A stretch of 64,000 nt of DNA. Origin: an uncultured Gammaproteobacteria bacterium (GTDB taxonomy: Bacteria; Pseudomonadota; Gammaproteobacteria; Eutrophobiales; Eutrophobiaceae). Positions 1-12,495 of the stretch are shown in pieces. How positions within the stretch are numbered: the first letter of the stretch is position 1; the number at the start of each line of letters is the position of its first letter. The stretch lies in NCBI GenBank assembly GCA_943788815.1, contig CALSRS010000001.1:186001-250000 (forward strand). Reading direction: 5' to 3'. A program made the translations under genes and the position numbers. The notes beneath the pieces were generated by a model. That model made no database searches and was not told the DNA's origin. It saw nothing but the letters and a program-made list of their open reading frames with translations.

Positions 1-234
1 TATTCTATATAGCCAGGTATAAAAAGCACTGTCTCCCCGGAAATTAGGCATAGCCCGGTAAGCCTTAATGAAGGCTTCCTGTGTGACATCCATAGCATCT
101 GCATGGTTCCTTACAAACCGCATAGCCAAATTAATTATTCTGGACTGATACTTGATAACGAGTAAATCAAAAGCTGCCTTATCCCCGTTTTTTACCCTAT
201 TTACCAGTTCTTTATCGGCTTCAAGGTTCCCCAC
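1..234 (-). CDS. rpoE: RNA polymerase sigma factor RpoE, N-terminal 78 residues (cut by window edge)
   Basis: Extracytoplasmic-function sigma factor (sigma-E), which directs RNA polymerase to envelope-stress promoters. The minus strand reads without a stop from a GTG at 234 to the window edge. It contains sigma region 2 signatures such as DVTQEAFIKAYRA followed by NFRGDSAFYTWLYRI, close to Escherichia coli RpoE. I chose GTG 234 because an in-frame stop lies about 8 codons upstream and no ATG lies between; the AGG at about 8 nt upstream is a weak ribosome-binding site. The divergent arrangement with nadB is the classical gammaproteobacterial one, which supports both calls. The anti-sigma genes rseA/rseB would lie outside the window. 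Confidence 0.92.
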   Translation of the reverse strand, partial: MGNLEADKELVNRVKNGDKAAFDLLVIKYQSRIINLAMRFVRNHADAMDVTQEAFIKAYRAMPNFRGDSAFYTWLYRI

Positions 235-450
235 GACAGTAACCTGAATATGTAATTGTTATTATTGTAATATGGGGTAATTTCATGGCTTTTTTACTTA
301 TCATTATTATATATGTGGAATAATCTGGATTTTTGATTCCTAGACCTAGTCATAGACGGTAATATATCTAAAAAATTCCCTATTTATTTAGTTCATTATC
401 TTTTAATTCAAGAGCTTAGATTATCATTTAGTTATATTATATTAGATCAT

Positions 451-2091
451 ATGAGCAACCAATACCTACATGATGTTTTAATTATCGGAAGTGGCGCGTC
501 TGGTTTAAGCCTGGCTTTGCAACTTGCTCAGTCATCTGACAATAATATTGCCGTGATTTCCAAGGCCATCATCAGTGAAGGCGCCACCTTTTACGCTCAA
601 GGCGGGATATCCGCAGTGCTTGATAATCAGGACAGCATAGAATCTCACGTTCAGGATACATTGAAAGTAGGCAATGGGCTATGCGATCCCGAAATCGTAA
701 AATTTGTTGTTGAAAATGGTTTGGAGAGTATTCAATGGCTAATTGACATAGGCGTAAAATTTACACGTTCATCAGCGTCAGATGGGAATGAATATCATTT
801 ACATCAAGAAGGCGGACATAGCCATCGCCGTATATTACATTCTGCCGATTCCACCGGTCAGGCGATCGAAAGCACCCTGGAAAGCCGGGTAAGAAATCAT
901 GCCAATATCGATCTGTTTGAACACCACTCTGCAATTGATCTGATTACCAAACATAAAATGGGTTTAGAAAATAACCGTTGCCATGGCGTTTATGTCCTGG
1001 ACCAACAGTCAGGAAATATAAAAGTATTTCGTGCAAAAACCGTGGTGCTTGCGACAGGTGGAGCGGGGAAAGTCTATCTATATACAAGTAATCCAGATAT
1101 TTGCACCGGAGATGGTATCGCCATGGCCTGGCGAGCTGGATGTGCAATTGCAAATATGGAATTCATTCAATTTCATCCCACCTGTCTTTATCATCCTGAT
1201 GCAAAATCTTTCCTTATTTCTGAAGCCTTACGTGGTGAAGGGGCAAAACTTATACGTCCAGACGGAACGCCTTTTCTTAAACGCTATGATTCACGAGAAG
1301 AACTAGCTCCTAGAGATATTGTTGCTCGGGCAATAGACCATGAAATGAAAAGATTGGGCGCAGACTGCGTCTATCTGGACATCAGTCATCGTGACTGCAA
1401 TTTTATCATTGAACACTTTCCTACCATTTATGCTAAATGTCTGCAATTTGGTTTTGATATTACTAAAGACCCGATCCCTGTCGTACCTGCTGCTCATTAT
1501 ACCTGTGGTGGCGTGATGATAGATAAGCACGGACGAACCGACCTTCCCGGATTATATGCCATAGGTGAGGTTTCATGCTCAGGTCTACATGGTGCCAACC
1601 GCATGGCGAGTAACTCCCTGTTGGAATGTGTGGTATTTGCGCATTCTGCGTACCGAGACATCAAATCTTCTCTAGACTCAACCCCATTGCCACCAGAGTT
1701 AAGCGAATGGGATGAAACTCAGGTCACCAATTCAGATGAAGATGTTGTCGTGTCTCATAACTGGGACGAGATTAGACGTTTTATGTGGGACTATGTTGGC
1801 ATAGTACGTTCAACCAAACGACTAAAACGTGCCCAGAACCGTATACGACTGTTGCAAGCTGAAATTCAAGAATACTATAGTAATTTCAAGGTAACTAACG
1901 ACCTCATTGAGTTACGTAATATCGCTGTTGTCGCGTCGCTGATTATTGACAGTGCCTTATCAAGAAAAGAAAGCCGAGGCCTGCATTATACGATAGATTA
2001 TCCAGTACAACCGGTGATAGATTCCGGCAAGAGCACCATTTTAGAAATCAATAACTCACAAATAAAAATCACTGCAACTGACAATCAATAA
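451..2091 (+). CDS. nadB: L-aspartate oxidase
   Basis: Flavoenzyme that oxidises L-aspartate to iminoaspartate, the first step of de novo NAD synthesis, feeding NadA. The 546 residues match the usual length (about 540). An N-terminal Rossmann FAD motif IIGSGASG is at residues 11-18, the early motif [10 protein letters not shown] follows, and the substrate/FAD-binding stretches RHxxxE-like [28 protein letters not shown] and [18 protein letters not shown] are all present in succinate dehydrogenase/fumarate reductase flavoprotein order. The start ATG has no strong Shine-Dalgarno sequence. It is divergent from rpoE across a 216-bp AT-rich gap that must hold both promoters. Intact and ordinary. 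Confidence 0.97.
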   Translation: MSNQYLHDVLIIGSGASGLSLALQLAQSSDNNIAVISKAIISEGATFYAQGGISAVLDNQDSIESHVQDTLKVGNGLCDPEIVKFVVENGLESIQWLIDIGVKFTRSSASDGNEYHLHQEGGHSHRRILHSADSTGQAIESTLESRVRNHANIDLFEHHSAIDLITKHKMGLENNRCHGVYVLDQQSGNIKVFRAKTVVLATGGAGKVYLYTSNPDICTGDGIAMAWRAGCAIANMEFIQFHPTCLYHPDAKSFLISEALRGEGAKLIRPDGTPFLKRYDSREELAPRDIVARAIDHEMKRLGADCVYLDISHRDCNFIIEHFPTIYAKCLQFGFDITKDPIPVVPAAHYTCGGVMIDKHGRTDLPGLYAIGEVSCSGLHGANRMASNSLLECVVFAHSAYRDIKSSLDSTPLPPELSEWDETQVTNSDEDVVVSHNWDEIRRFMWDYVGIVRSTKRLKRAQNRIRLLQAEIQEYYSNFKVTNDLIELRNIAVVASLIIDSALSRKESRGLHYTIDYPVQPVIDSGKSTILEINNSQIKITATDNQ

Positions 2092-2359
2092 TTATCTCCA
2101 GCTTGTGTAGGCACCTATGTATTTTTTCACGAGTTACACCTCAGACATTATGGCATCTCTTGCTCATGTGAATTTTACTGTGCAGTAGGAAAAATCTATG
2201 TAATTAGCCAATGAGTGGTACATCTGGCATCCTGAATTTCTTAATCATGTCCTAACAATAGTCCTATAGAAACAATTAAACACCAATAATTCAAGGGATA
2301 CAAAACAAAGATTATGCTGAGTATAGTTGTATATTTACTCAGTGGCTTCTATGATTTTC

Positions 2360-5189
<2,830 letters not shown>

Positions 5190-5274
5190 TGTATAGATTC
5201 AGAAACTAATAATTAGTAATTTGAGATTTACGGAAATGATTGTAACTACTATTGCAGCCATATTCTGGCGAGTA

Positions 5275-8200
5275 TCAGGCAGATGCTGCCATCTCTATGG
5301 CTTCATCTATATCAACGCTGACCAACCTAGACACACCCGGCTCATGCATAGTGACACCTAGCAGTTGCTGAGCAATTTCCATTGTGATTTTATTATGCGT
5401 TATAACCAAAAATTGCACATCAGTTGACATTTGAGCCACTAATTCACTAAATCGACCAGTATTAGTATCATCCAGTGGCGCATCAACCTCATCAAGAATA
5501 CAAAATGGTGCAGGATTCAATTTAAATATTGCAAATACAAGCGCTACTGCAGTTAGTGCCTTTTCTCCACCAGATAGCAAATGAATGCTACTGTTTTTCT
5601 TTCCGGGAGGTCTTGCCATTATAGTGATACCCGTATCCAAAAGATCATTGCCCGTCATTTCCAAAGAAGCATGCCCACCTCCAAATAATACTGGAAACAT
5701 CTCCTTGAGGTTGGTATTTAATTGGTCAAAAGTCTCTTTAAATCTTGTGCGAGATTCCTTATCAATTTTATGAATTGCATTTTCGAGTGTTGTTAACGCT
5801 TTTTCCAGGTCTTCATTTTGCCGATCAAGATATTCTTTACGTTCACTCAGTTGATTATATTCTTCAATTGCAGCGAGGTTAATTGGCCCAAGTCTCTGAA
5901 TTTTTTGCTCTGCCTTACTAAGGCTTTCCTGCCATTCTTCTTTGTTAGCATTCTCATCCAGATTTGACAGAACTTTTTCTGCCTGCTGATTAGATTCTTG
6001 CAACTGTTCAACAACCGTTTGCAATCTAACTTTCACCTCTTGTGAATCCAGTTTCAATTTCTCAAGATCGGTCCTGTGGTTATCAACATTTTGTTCGGCC
6101 AGTACTCTTGACTGATCTAATTCTCTGATTTTTATTTCAATCTGTTGCACACTTTCTCTGGATTGCGCCAATCGCTTTTCTGTTTCAATACGTAATTCCA
6201 GTTTCGCATCAAGGTTCTTCTTTAGCTCGTCAATTGGCTGACGTGTCGCACTGAGATTTTCATGCAGAACCTTATTTTGGCCTTCAAAGTTTTCAATTTG
6301 AGTGCCCGTTCTTTTTATAGATTGCTCTAATGATGCTTTCTGAGAACTTAATGCTTCTAATTGCAGGGCTATTTCATGACTTTGTTCATGCATGCTTTGC
6401 CAACTATTTCTGGCTGTGTCCAGCAATCCCTGGTGTTTTTGTCGTTGAGACGTAAGGGATTCTTTCCTGGCTTCAAGATCAGACAAGCGTTTATTCGCAT
6501 CTTCGAGCATCGATTGATAATTTGAAATATCTTTATGACTGGACTCTTCTCGCTGCAATGATAATTCCATATCATCATTAATTTGCTCTATACGTGATTC
6601 AGACGTCTGGTTTTTTCCTCGAATCTCGGCATGTTGCGATTGTAATTGATTATATTCATCTTGTATTGCTATCAGTTTTTGTTCTGCAGCATTATGTTTT
6701 TTTTCAGTTTCTTGCAATTCAATTGCAGTTTCATCAAATTGGCTTTGTAAATTTGATATGGTGTTTAATAATGAATCATTCTCAGATTTTAATGACTGAA
6801 TTTTCTGTTCCCTTATCAGAACACTTTCTTCCTCATTTCTTCTATTCACCCGCACCCAGCCATTACCTATCCAAATTCCAGTTTGGGTAATGACTGATTC
6901 ATTTGTTTCTAAAGATGGGTACTGTGTTAATGCCTGAGAAATATTCTCTGCGATATAGACATTGCCAATTATGTGATCAATAGCTGTTTCATTAGACCGC
7001 ACTTTATCGATTAATCGTGGAAGACTATTATTATTAGTCGTTTCAGCCATAGCTTTGGCATTTGAAACCAGGCTCAACTGACCGTTGGTAATTGATTCTA
7101 GTTCACGAACTGTATTTTCAAAATCTTTAACAACGACTGACTGCAGATACTGCCCAAGGACTGTTTCTACCGCATGCGTCCAATTGGGATCTACATCAAT
7201 ATCTTCATATAACCTTTGAGGGTCTTGTATCCCAACTCTCGATAACCAGTCATTTATTTCTTTTCCATCATCATCATTACCATGCTGCAATGATAATAAG
7301 GTAGCCAGAGTGCCTTCTAATATTTGTTGCGCAGTTCTGGTGTCAGATATTTTCTCCTTGATCTGGATTACTTTTTCATTGGAAGTACGAAGATTGTTTA
7401 TCGATGCATCAAGATTCTGCCTGGACTGCTCCATTTCAATTTGCTTGGCATTTAATGTTTCGCCTAATTTACTAAGCTCGCTACTTTCATGACGTAGTTT
7501 TACTTCTTCAAGTTCTTGAGCAAGACTACGTTTGCGTGAGTCTATTTCCTCAAGGCTGTCCTTCACATGATTTATACGAGCATTACATACCTCAATTTTT
7601 TGCTTTAACTCTGCATCTTCTTCTTTAAACGCATCCCATTCACCCTGCCAGATTTGCATGGACTTTTCTGCCTGATTTAAAGAATCATAAGCGAGAGTAC
7701 TTTGCGATCTGGATCCATCCAGTTCAGGCTCAAGAGAGGCTATTTTTTTGACGAGTTCTTGATATTTCCTTTCATCTGTCAAAATTTGATCTTTAGTTTC
7801 TTTGATTGCGGCTTCATTTTTTTCAATGTCATCAGATAATGCCGCAATTTTTTCATTTGAGTATTCAAGTTTTTGCTCAAGTTGGGAAATATCTCCACCT
7901 ACCTGATAGTAGTCAGATTGGACCTGGTTTAATGTATCATTTGCAGCAGATAATCCAGAACGATGTGATTCAATTTCACCCTCTATTTTCCTGACTATAG
8001 CAATGTGTTCTTCAACTCTATTTTTCTGTTCTCTGACCTTTTGCTGGCGTTTTTCAACCTCAGAATTTAAATCTCGATAATTGATTGCGAGTAATTCTGA
8101 TCTTAATTTTCTTTCTTCTTCTTTTAATACCTGAAACTTCTCGGCTGCCTTTGCCTGTCTTTGCAAATGATTTAGCTGTTTATTCAACTCTTCACGTATA

Positions 8201-8787
8201 TCATTCAACCTGCTCAGATTCTCGCGTGTATGTGACATGCGGTTCTCTGTTTCTTTTCTCTTTTCTCGGTATTTTGATATTCCAGCTGCTTCTTCAACAT
8301 ATACTCTTAATTCTTCAGGTTTCGCTTCTATTAAACGGGAGATCATTCCCTGTTCAATTATCGAATATCCTCGTGGACCAAGCCCGGTACCAAGAAATAT
8401 TCCATGAATATCCTTACGCCTGCAGCGGGTACCGTTCAGGTAATAAACCGAGATGCCTTCACGATTCATTTGTCTTTTTATCGAAATTTCATTATAAGAA
8501 CTGTATTGACCGCCGGCTTTTCCTTCGGAATTATCAAATATCAATTCAACTAGGGCCTGACTGACTGGCTGCCTGCTGGTAGACCCATTGAAAATAACAT
8601 CGGTTAGGGATTCACCTCTTAAATGTTTTGCAGAGCTCTCACCCATTACCCAGGTAACAGCGTCGATAATATTAGACTTCCCACAGCCATTAGGCCCGAC
8701 TATACCGATAAGATTTCCGGGTACAGTCAAGGTAGTGGGATCTACGAAAGATTTAAATCCTGAAAGCTTGATTTTGCGTAAGCGCAT
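5275..8787 (-). CDS. smc: Chromosome segregation ATPase SMC
   Basis: Condensin-type ATPase that compacts and segregates chromosomes. The 1170 residues show a Walker A motif GPNGCGKSNI at 31-40, two long coiled coils (about 170-480 and 660-1000, rich in Lys/Glu/Gln heptads), a flexible hinge (about 510-640) and a C-terminal head with ABC signature HLLSGGEKALTA and Walker B FCILDEVDAPLDD. The family is Smc rather than MukB, judged by length, hinge and signature sequence. It is upstream of zipA and ligA on the same strand (85-bp gap) and divergent from queF. Confidence 0.96.
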   Translation of the reverse strand: MRLRKIKLSGFKSFVDPTTLTVPGNLIGIVGPNGCGKSNIIDAVTWVMGESSAKHLRGESLTDVIFNGSTSRQPVSQALVELIFDNSEGKAGGQYSSYNEISIKRQMNREGISVYYLNGTRCRRKDIHGIFLGTGLGPRGYSIIEQGMISRLIEAKPEELRVYVEEAAGISKYREKRKETENRMSHTRENLSRLNDIREELNKQLNHLQRQAKAAEKFQVLKEEERKLRSELLAINYRDLNSEVEKRQQKVREQKNRVEEHIAIVRKIEGEIESHRSGLSAANDTLNQVQSDYYQVGGDISQLEQKLEYSNEKIAALSDDIEKNEAAIKETKDQILTDERKYQELVKKIASLEPELDGSRSQSTLAYDSLNQAEKSMQIWQGEWDAFKEEDAELKQKIEVCNARINHVKDSLEEIDSRKRSLAQELEEVKLRHESSELSKLGETLNAKQIEMEQSRQNLDASINNLRTSNEKVIQIKEKISDTRTAQQILEGTLATLLSLQHGNDDDGKEINDWLSRVGIQDPQRLYEDIDVDPNWTHAVETVLGQYLQSVVVKDFENTVRELESITNGQLSLVSNAKAMAETTNNNSLPRLIDKVRSNETAIDHIIGNVYIAENISQALTQYPSLETNESVITQTGIWIGNGWVRVNRRNEEESVLIREQKIQSLKSENDSLLNTISNLQSQFDETAIELQETEKKHNAAEQKLIAIQDEYNQLQSQHAEIRGKNQTSESRIEQINDDMELSLQREESSHKDISNYQSMLEDANKRLSDLEARKESLTSQRQKHQGLLDTARNSWQSMHEQSHEIALQLEALSSQKASLEQSIKRTGTQIENFEGQNKVLHENLSATRQPIDELKKNLDAKLELRIETEKRLAQSRESVQQIEIKIRELDQSRVLAEQNVDNHRTDLEKLKLDSQEVKVRLQTVVEQLQESNQQAEKVLSNLDENANKEEWQESLSKAEQKIQRLGPINLAAIEEYNQLSERKEYLDRQNEDLEKALTTLENAIHKIDKESRTRFKETFDQLNTNLKEMFPVLFGGGHASLEMTGNDLLDTGITIMARPPGKKNSSIHLLSGGEKALTAVALVFAIFKLNPAPFCILDEVDAPLDDTNTGRFSELVAQMSTDVQFLVITHNKITMEIAQQLLGVTMHEPGVSRLVSVDIDEAIEMAASA

Positions 8788-8970
8788 GAAATGTTACAAT
8801 ACCTATTCGTAATGGTTGGCACAAGCAAGAATTTCCAGCTTGAATATTTTTGTTATGCCAAACATAATTAATTAAATTTAATTCAGTTTTACCGTGATAT
8901 ATATCGTCGGTAAAATAGATTAAGCTATGCTGATACTTCTTCTTGTAATCATATTAATCACAGGATAAAA

Positions 8971-9360
8971 ATGGCCACAAAACCAACTTCTGATCTGGAA
9001 ACCTTCTCTAACCCAAACCCCGATAAAGACTATACAATTCATATAGAAATACCGGAATTTACGTGCCTGTGTCCAAAAACAGGCCAACCTGATTTCGCTA
9101 CTCTGCTAATCGACTATGTCCCAGATAAAGCATGTATCGAGTTAAAATCCTTGAAACTGTATGTCTGGTCTTATCGTAATGAGGGTGCTTTTCATGAAGC
9201 TGTGACCAACACTATTTTAGATGATTTAGTGACTGCGAGTAAACCTCGTTTTATGAGACTAACTTCCCGTTTCAATGTTCGAGGAGGAATATATACATCG
9301 ATAGTAGTAGAACATCGTCAAGAATCTTGGAATCCTCAGGATATTGTCAAGCTTCCCTGA
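8971..9360 (+). CDS. queF: NADPH-dependent 7-cyano-7-deazaguanine reductase QueF (unimodular type)
   Basis: Reduces preQ0 to preQ1 in queuosine biosynthesis. The 129-residue protein carries the nucleophilic cysteine in [13 protein letters not shown] (C34, with D41 as general acid) and the QueF motif [16 protein letters not shown] (about 57-72). It is the short single-T-fold (Bacillus YkvM-like) form rather than the about 280-aa bimodular E. coli form. An AGGA ribosome-binding site lies 6 nt before the ATG. Its stop is followed after 14 nt by a probable start of the next gene, so the two may be cotranscribed. Confidence 0.95.
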   Translation: MATKPTSDLETFSNPNPDKDYTIHIEIPEFTCLCPKTGQPDFATLLIDYVPDKACIELKSLKLYVWSYRNEGAFHEAVTNTILDDLVTASKPRFMRLTSRFNVRGGIYTSIVVEHRQESWNPQDIVKLP

Positions 9361-9374
9361 TAAGGCTCCTGAAA

Positions 9375-10115
9375 TTGAAAGATTTTATCAGTGGTTTCTG
9401 TTATGCCTTCTCCGGCTTTAAACTAATCAATAAAAGGGGAATAAGGAAGTTTATATTGGGTCCCTTAGTTATCAACAGCATTCTGTTTACACTGATAATT
9501 TTCCTGGGATTTAATGAGTTTAAGGAATTAATCGACTGGATTGAATCTCAATGGCAGTGGTTATCATGGATTAGTTGGTTGTTGTGGCCAGTTTTTGTCA
9601 TTATTAATTTAATTGTGGTGTTCTTCTGCTTTTCTATCATTGCTAATCTCATTGCATCTCCATTTAATGGTTTATTGTCCGAAGCGACTGAAAATCACCT
9701 GAAACTGGAAAAAAATAACCAGCATCGTGCTGAAGTCTCAACAAAAATTACGATGGGCTTAATTCTAGGTGCCATATTCAATGAAATACGGAAATTATTA
9801 TATATTTCATGCCGTGCTATCCCATTGCTGATTCTATTTATTATTCCGGTATTTCAACTGGCTGCGCCGTTCATATGGCTGATATTTGCCGCATGGATAA
9901 TGGCAATTGAATATATGGAATATCCGCTGGGAAATCATGAAAAAGAGTTTCATGAAGTCAGGGAATGGGTAAAGGATAATAGAAACTTTTCTCTGGGTTT
10001 TGGCATGGGAGTTACCTTGTTTACTGCAGTCCCAATAGTCAATTTTCTTGCAATGCCAGTTGCCATCACCAGTGCAACCAAAATATATATGGAAAAAGCG
10101 CAGTCAGAAATTTAA
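9375..10115 (+). CDS. CysZ/EI24-family integral membrane protein
   Basis: Predicted inner-membrane protein of the CysZ/EI24 family; E. coli CysZ is a sulfate uptake protein, so sulfate import is possible but not shown. Start FISGFCYAFSGFKLINKRGIRKFILGPLVIN matches the family N-terminus (aligned with GW KLVSQPGIRRFVILPL of CysZ). Four strongly hydrophobic segments are visible (about residues 28-48, 60-90, 140-175, 205-235). The reading frame is open from a TTG at 9327 overlapping queF, but I prefer TTG 9375, which has AAGG 9 nt upstream and removes the overlap. No cys genes are nearby. Confidence 0.8.
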   Translation: MKDFISGFCYAFSGFKLINKRGIRKFILGPLVINSILFTLIIFLGFNEFKELIDWIESQWQWLSWISWLLWPVFVIINLIVVFFCFSIIANLIASPFNGLLSEATENHLKLEKNNQHRAEVSTKITMGLILGAIFNEIRKLLYISCRAIPLLILFIIPVFQLAAPFIWLIFAAWIMAIEYMEYPLGNHEKEFHEVREWVKDNRNFSLGFGMGVTLFTAVPIVNFLAMPVAITSATKIYMEKAQSEI

Positions 10116-10190
10116 ATATGTCAAGATTGCTTATACCTCATCTTCTTGGTATATATATCCGCCTACAAAAGTATGGCATGGGGTCAGGAT

Positions 10191-11201
10191 ATGGCGACAA
10201 ATAAAAAAGCCAAAAAGAAGGCTGCAAAAAAGAAAAAAATAGCAGCGAAAAAGACTATCGCCAAGAAAAAGGCTAAAAAGAAATCTACTAAAAAGAAGAT
10301 AGCTAGTAGATCTCGTCCAGCAAAAAAACAACCTGTTAAGAAAAAGGCTAAAAAGAAAGTAGTGAAAAAGAATATCGTCAAAAAGAAAGTAGCCAAAAAG
10401 AAGGTCGCCAAGAAAAAGGTCAACAAGAAAGTAGCCAAAAAGAAGGTCGCCAAGAAAAAGGTCAACAAGAAAGTAGCCAAAAAGAAGGTCGCTAAAAAAA
10501 AGGTCAATAAGAAAGTAGCCAAAAAGAAGGTCGCTAAAAAAAAGGTCAACAAGAAAGTAGCCAAAAAGAAGGTCGCTAAAAAAAAGGTCAACAAGAAAGT
10601 AGCCAAAAAGAAGGTCGCTAAAAAGAAAACACTGGAAAGCAAATCTTCGACACCAGAAGTTGTCAAAAGACGACCGGGGCGCCCTGGAAGACCACCAAAA
10701 GTAAAAGTGGTAGAGAAAAAGCCACTCGTCACTTCTAAAGGAAAAGAAAACCTTCTGTCTCTTAAAAGCAAGACTTTTAGACGTTCTACTCCTGAACTGC
10801 AAACATTCAAACCCTACCACCCTAGCCAAGGTGAGGAATTTATGAATGCAGATCAAACTGAGCATTTTCGTCACATACTTCTCGACTGGAAGAAGTTATT
10901 GATGGAAGAAGTAGACCGCACCGTTCATCATATGCAGGATGAAGCTGCAAATTTCCCAGATCCCAATGATCGTGCGACCCAGGAAGAAGAGTTTGCGCTT
11001 GAATTACGCACACGTGACAGAGAAAGAAAACTGATACGTAAAATAGACGAAGCAGTGCTACGACTTGAAACAGGTGATTTTGGATTTTGTGAAATATGTG
11101 GTGTTGATATTGGAATTAAACGACTGGAAGCCCGCCCTACGGCAACACTATGTATTGATTGCAAAACTCTGGATGAAATCAAAGAAAAACAACTAGGGTA
11201 G
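10191..11201 (+). CDS. dksA: DksA/TraR-family RNA polymerase-binding protein with a long histone H1-like lysine-rich N-terminal arm
   Basis: The last about 130 residues are a complete DksA: coiled-coil tip motif [12 protein letters not shown] (Asp-x-x-Asp of the secondary-channel binder), [11 protein letters not shown], and a four-cysteine zinc finger CEICG ... CIDCK. DksA binds RNA polymerase and works with ppGpp at stringent promoters. The first about 200 residues are not DksA: they are almost only Lys, Ala, Val and Asn (repeats of [14 protein letters not shown]), ending in an AT-hook-like [11 protein letters not shown]. Total length is 336 aa against 151 in E. coli. I chose ATG 10191 (GGGG 7 nt upstream) over upstream TTG/ATG codons. 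The basic arm resembles AlgP/histone H1 tails that bind DNA, so a DNA-tethered DksA is an inference. gluQ follows, the usual dksA partner. Confidence 0.9.
   Translation: MATNKKAKKKAAKKKKIAAKKTIAKKKAKKKSTKKKIASRSRPAKKQPVKKKAKKKVVKKNIVKKKVAKKKVAKKKVNKKVAKKKVAKKKVNKKVAKKKVAKKKVNKKVAKKKVAKKKVNKKVAKKKVAKKKVNKKVAKKKVAKKKTLESKSSTPEVVKRRPGRPGRPPKVKVVEKKPLVTSKGKENLLSLKSKTFRRSTPELQTFKPYHPSQGEEFMNADQTEHFRHILLDWKKLLMEEVDRTVHHMQDEAANFPDPNDRATQEEEFALELRTRDRERKLIRKIDEAVLRLETGDFGFCEICGVDIGIKRLEARPTATLCIDCKTLDEIKEKQLG
10383..10627 (+). repeat. 42-bp tandem repeat (5 full units plus a partial sixth) inside the dksA-like gene
   Basis: Units begin at 10383, 10425, 10467, 10509, 10551 and 10593 (partial). Each encodes 14 residues [14 protein letters not shown]. 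Units differ only at wobble positions (gcc/gct, aag/aaa, aac/aat), so the array is recent or homogenised and is likely to vary in copy number by slippage or unequal recombination in steps that keep the frame. Confidence 0.95.
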
Positions 11202-11433
11202 AATCTACGAGTTTTTTACTACATCAATCCAATCAAAATCAATTATTTATCATTAAGACCAAGCCTTAATCTTAATTAATGTGGATGCCTGCAAATATGC
11301 CACAACAAGAGCGAAACAGGCAAGCAGGAACGCGCTTCAACCTGGCAAGTTAATTCGCGACTGCGCATTTGAGTTCTTCAGACTAAGGCATAGGCTAAAT
11401 AGTCCAATTTTGATAACGATACTCAAAAGTTAA

Positions 11434-12318
11434 ATGACGGTCGAGGATCCATATGTTGGAAGGTTTGCGCCGACTCCCAGCGGCCCCTTACATTTTGGCT
11501 CTATCATAGCCGCACTCTCAAGTTTTCTTGAGTCTCGTAAACATAATGGCAAATGGTTATTACGATTTGATGATATAGATACGCCTCGTATTGATAAAAG
11601 TTCTTATGACAATATATTACGTGCGATGGAGTCCTTAAGTTTGGAATGGGATAATTCGTCAATATATCAACAAAACAATCTCCCCTGTTATCAGAAAGTT
11701 ATAGAGAGATTATCTGAACTAAACTTCCTTTATAAATGTGATTGCCCGAGAAAATTAACAAAAGGCAAGCCATATCCAGGTACATGTCGAGATAAAAATA
11801 CAGATCATAATAAAAATTATGCCTTAAGAGTCAAGGTAGATGATGTACCTGTTTCTTTTTTCGATTTGATACAAGGAGAAGTTGTTCAGAACATTGCTGC
11901 ACACTCTGGTGATTATATAGTTCAACGTTCGGACCGTCTTATTTCCTATAATCTGGCTTCCGCTATTGATGATACCGATGGAATTACCCATGTAATCAGA
12001 GGGGCTGATTTACTAGATACCACACCAAGACAAATATATTTGCAGAAATTGCTAGGGCTAGAATCACCTGTTTATGGTCATGTCCCTGTTGCTGTCAATG
12101 CCTATGGGCAAAAACTTAGCAAACAACATGGTGCCCAAGACGTACTACTGCACTATTCCCCATCAGAAGTTTTGGTTAAGACACTCCAGTTTCTCGGTCA
12201 AAATATTGAAAAGGATATGGTCTTAGCTGATACAAGAACAATTATAGACTGTGCCCTGGAGAATTGGTCACTATCAAGGGTTCCTAAAGTTGCATCCATA
12301 ACTGGCGAATATAAATAA
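11434..12318 (+). CDS. gluQ: Glutamyl-Q tRNA(Asp) synthetase
   Basis: Class I aminoacyl-tRNA synthetase paralogue (YadB) that attaches glutamate to queuosine 34 of tRNA(Asp). The HIGH-like motif is PTPSGPLHFGS (residues 13-23), the zinc ligands are CDC ... Y ... C near residues 101-120, and the KMSKS counterpart is KLSKQHG. There is no anticodon-binding domain, as expected at 294 residues. Its substrate depends on queuosine, so it is functionally linked to queF 2 kb upstream. It lies 232 bp after dksA; the gap holds no recognisable gene. Confidence 0.95.
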   Translation: MTVEDPYVGRFAPTPSGPLHFGSIIAALSSFLESRKHNGKWLLRFDDIDTPRIDKSSYDNILRAMESLSLEWDNSSIYQQNNLPCYQKVIERLSELNFLYKCDCPRKLTKGKPYPGTCRDKNTDHNKNYALRVKVDDVPVSFFDLIQGEVVQNIAAHSGDYIVQRSDRLISYNLASAIDDTDGITHVIRGADLLDTTPRQIYLQKLLGLESPVYGHVPVAVNAYGQKLSKQHGAQDVLLHYSPSEVLVKTLQFLGQNIEKDMVLADTRTIIDCALENWSLSRVPKVASITGEYK

Positions 12319-12495
12319 TATATTATTTTTGACTACTCACTAATTTACACCTTATTAGTTAAGCATCGTGGATGCTATACTTCAATGCGATCCAGCCCAT
12401 CAAGGGACACCATTAATTTTTGGTAATCGGACTCAGACTTACTCACATTTGATTTGAGAACAATTATCTTGGCACATCCCTTACAATTATAATGT

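Noticed and set aside
451-2091. General reassignment of UAA to a sense codon, suggested by the three internal TAA codons
   Set aside because: Many full-length conserved genes here (nadB, ligA, metH, leuC, leuB) terminate with TAA at the family-typical length.
9327-9374. Longer CysZ-like protein starting at TTG 9327 inside queF
   Set aside because: The extra 16 residues do not match the family N-terminus and there is no ribosome-binding site; TTG 9375 has AAGG at 9 nt.
10383-10627. Regular repeats that could suggest a CRISPR array
   Set aside because: Units are contiguous, 42 bp, in frame with a protein and without spacers; no cas genes nearby.
10131-10874. Long open frames on the minus strand opposite the DksA-like gene (247 and 208 codons)
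   Set aside because: They are by-products of the Lys-rich repeats: the complement of AAG/AAA/GTC repeats has no stops. The translation is low-complexity Phe/Leu and has no family features.
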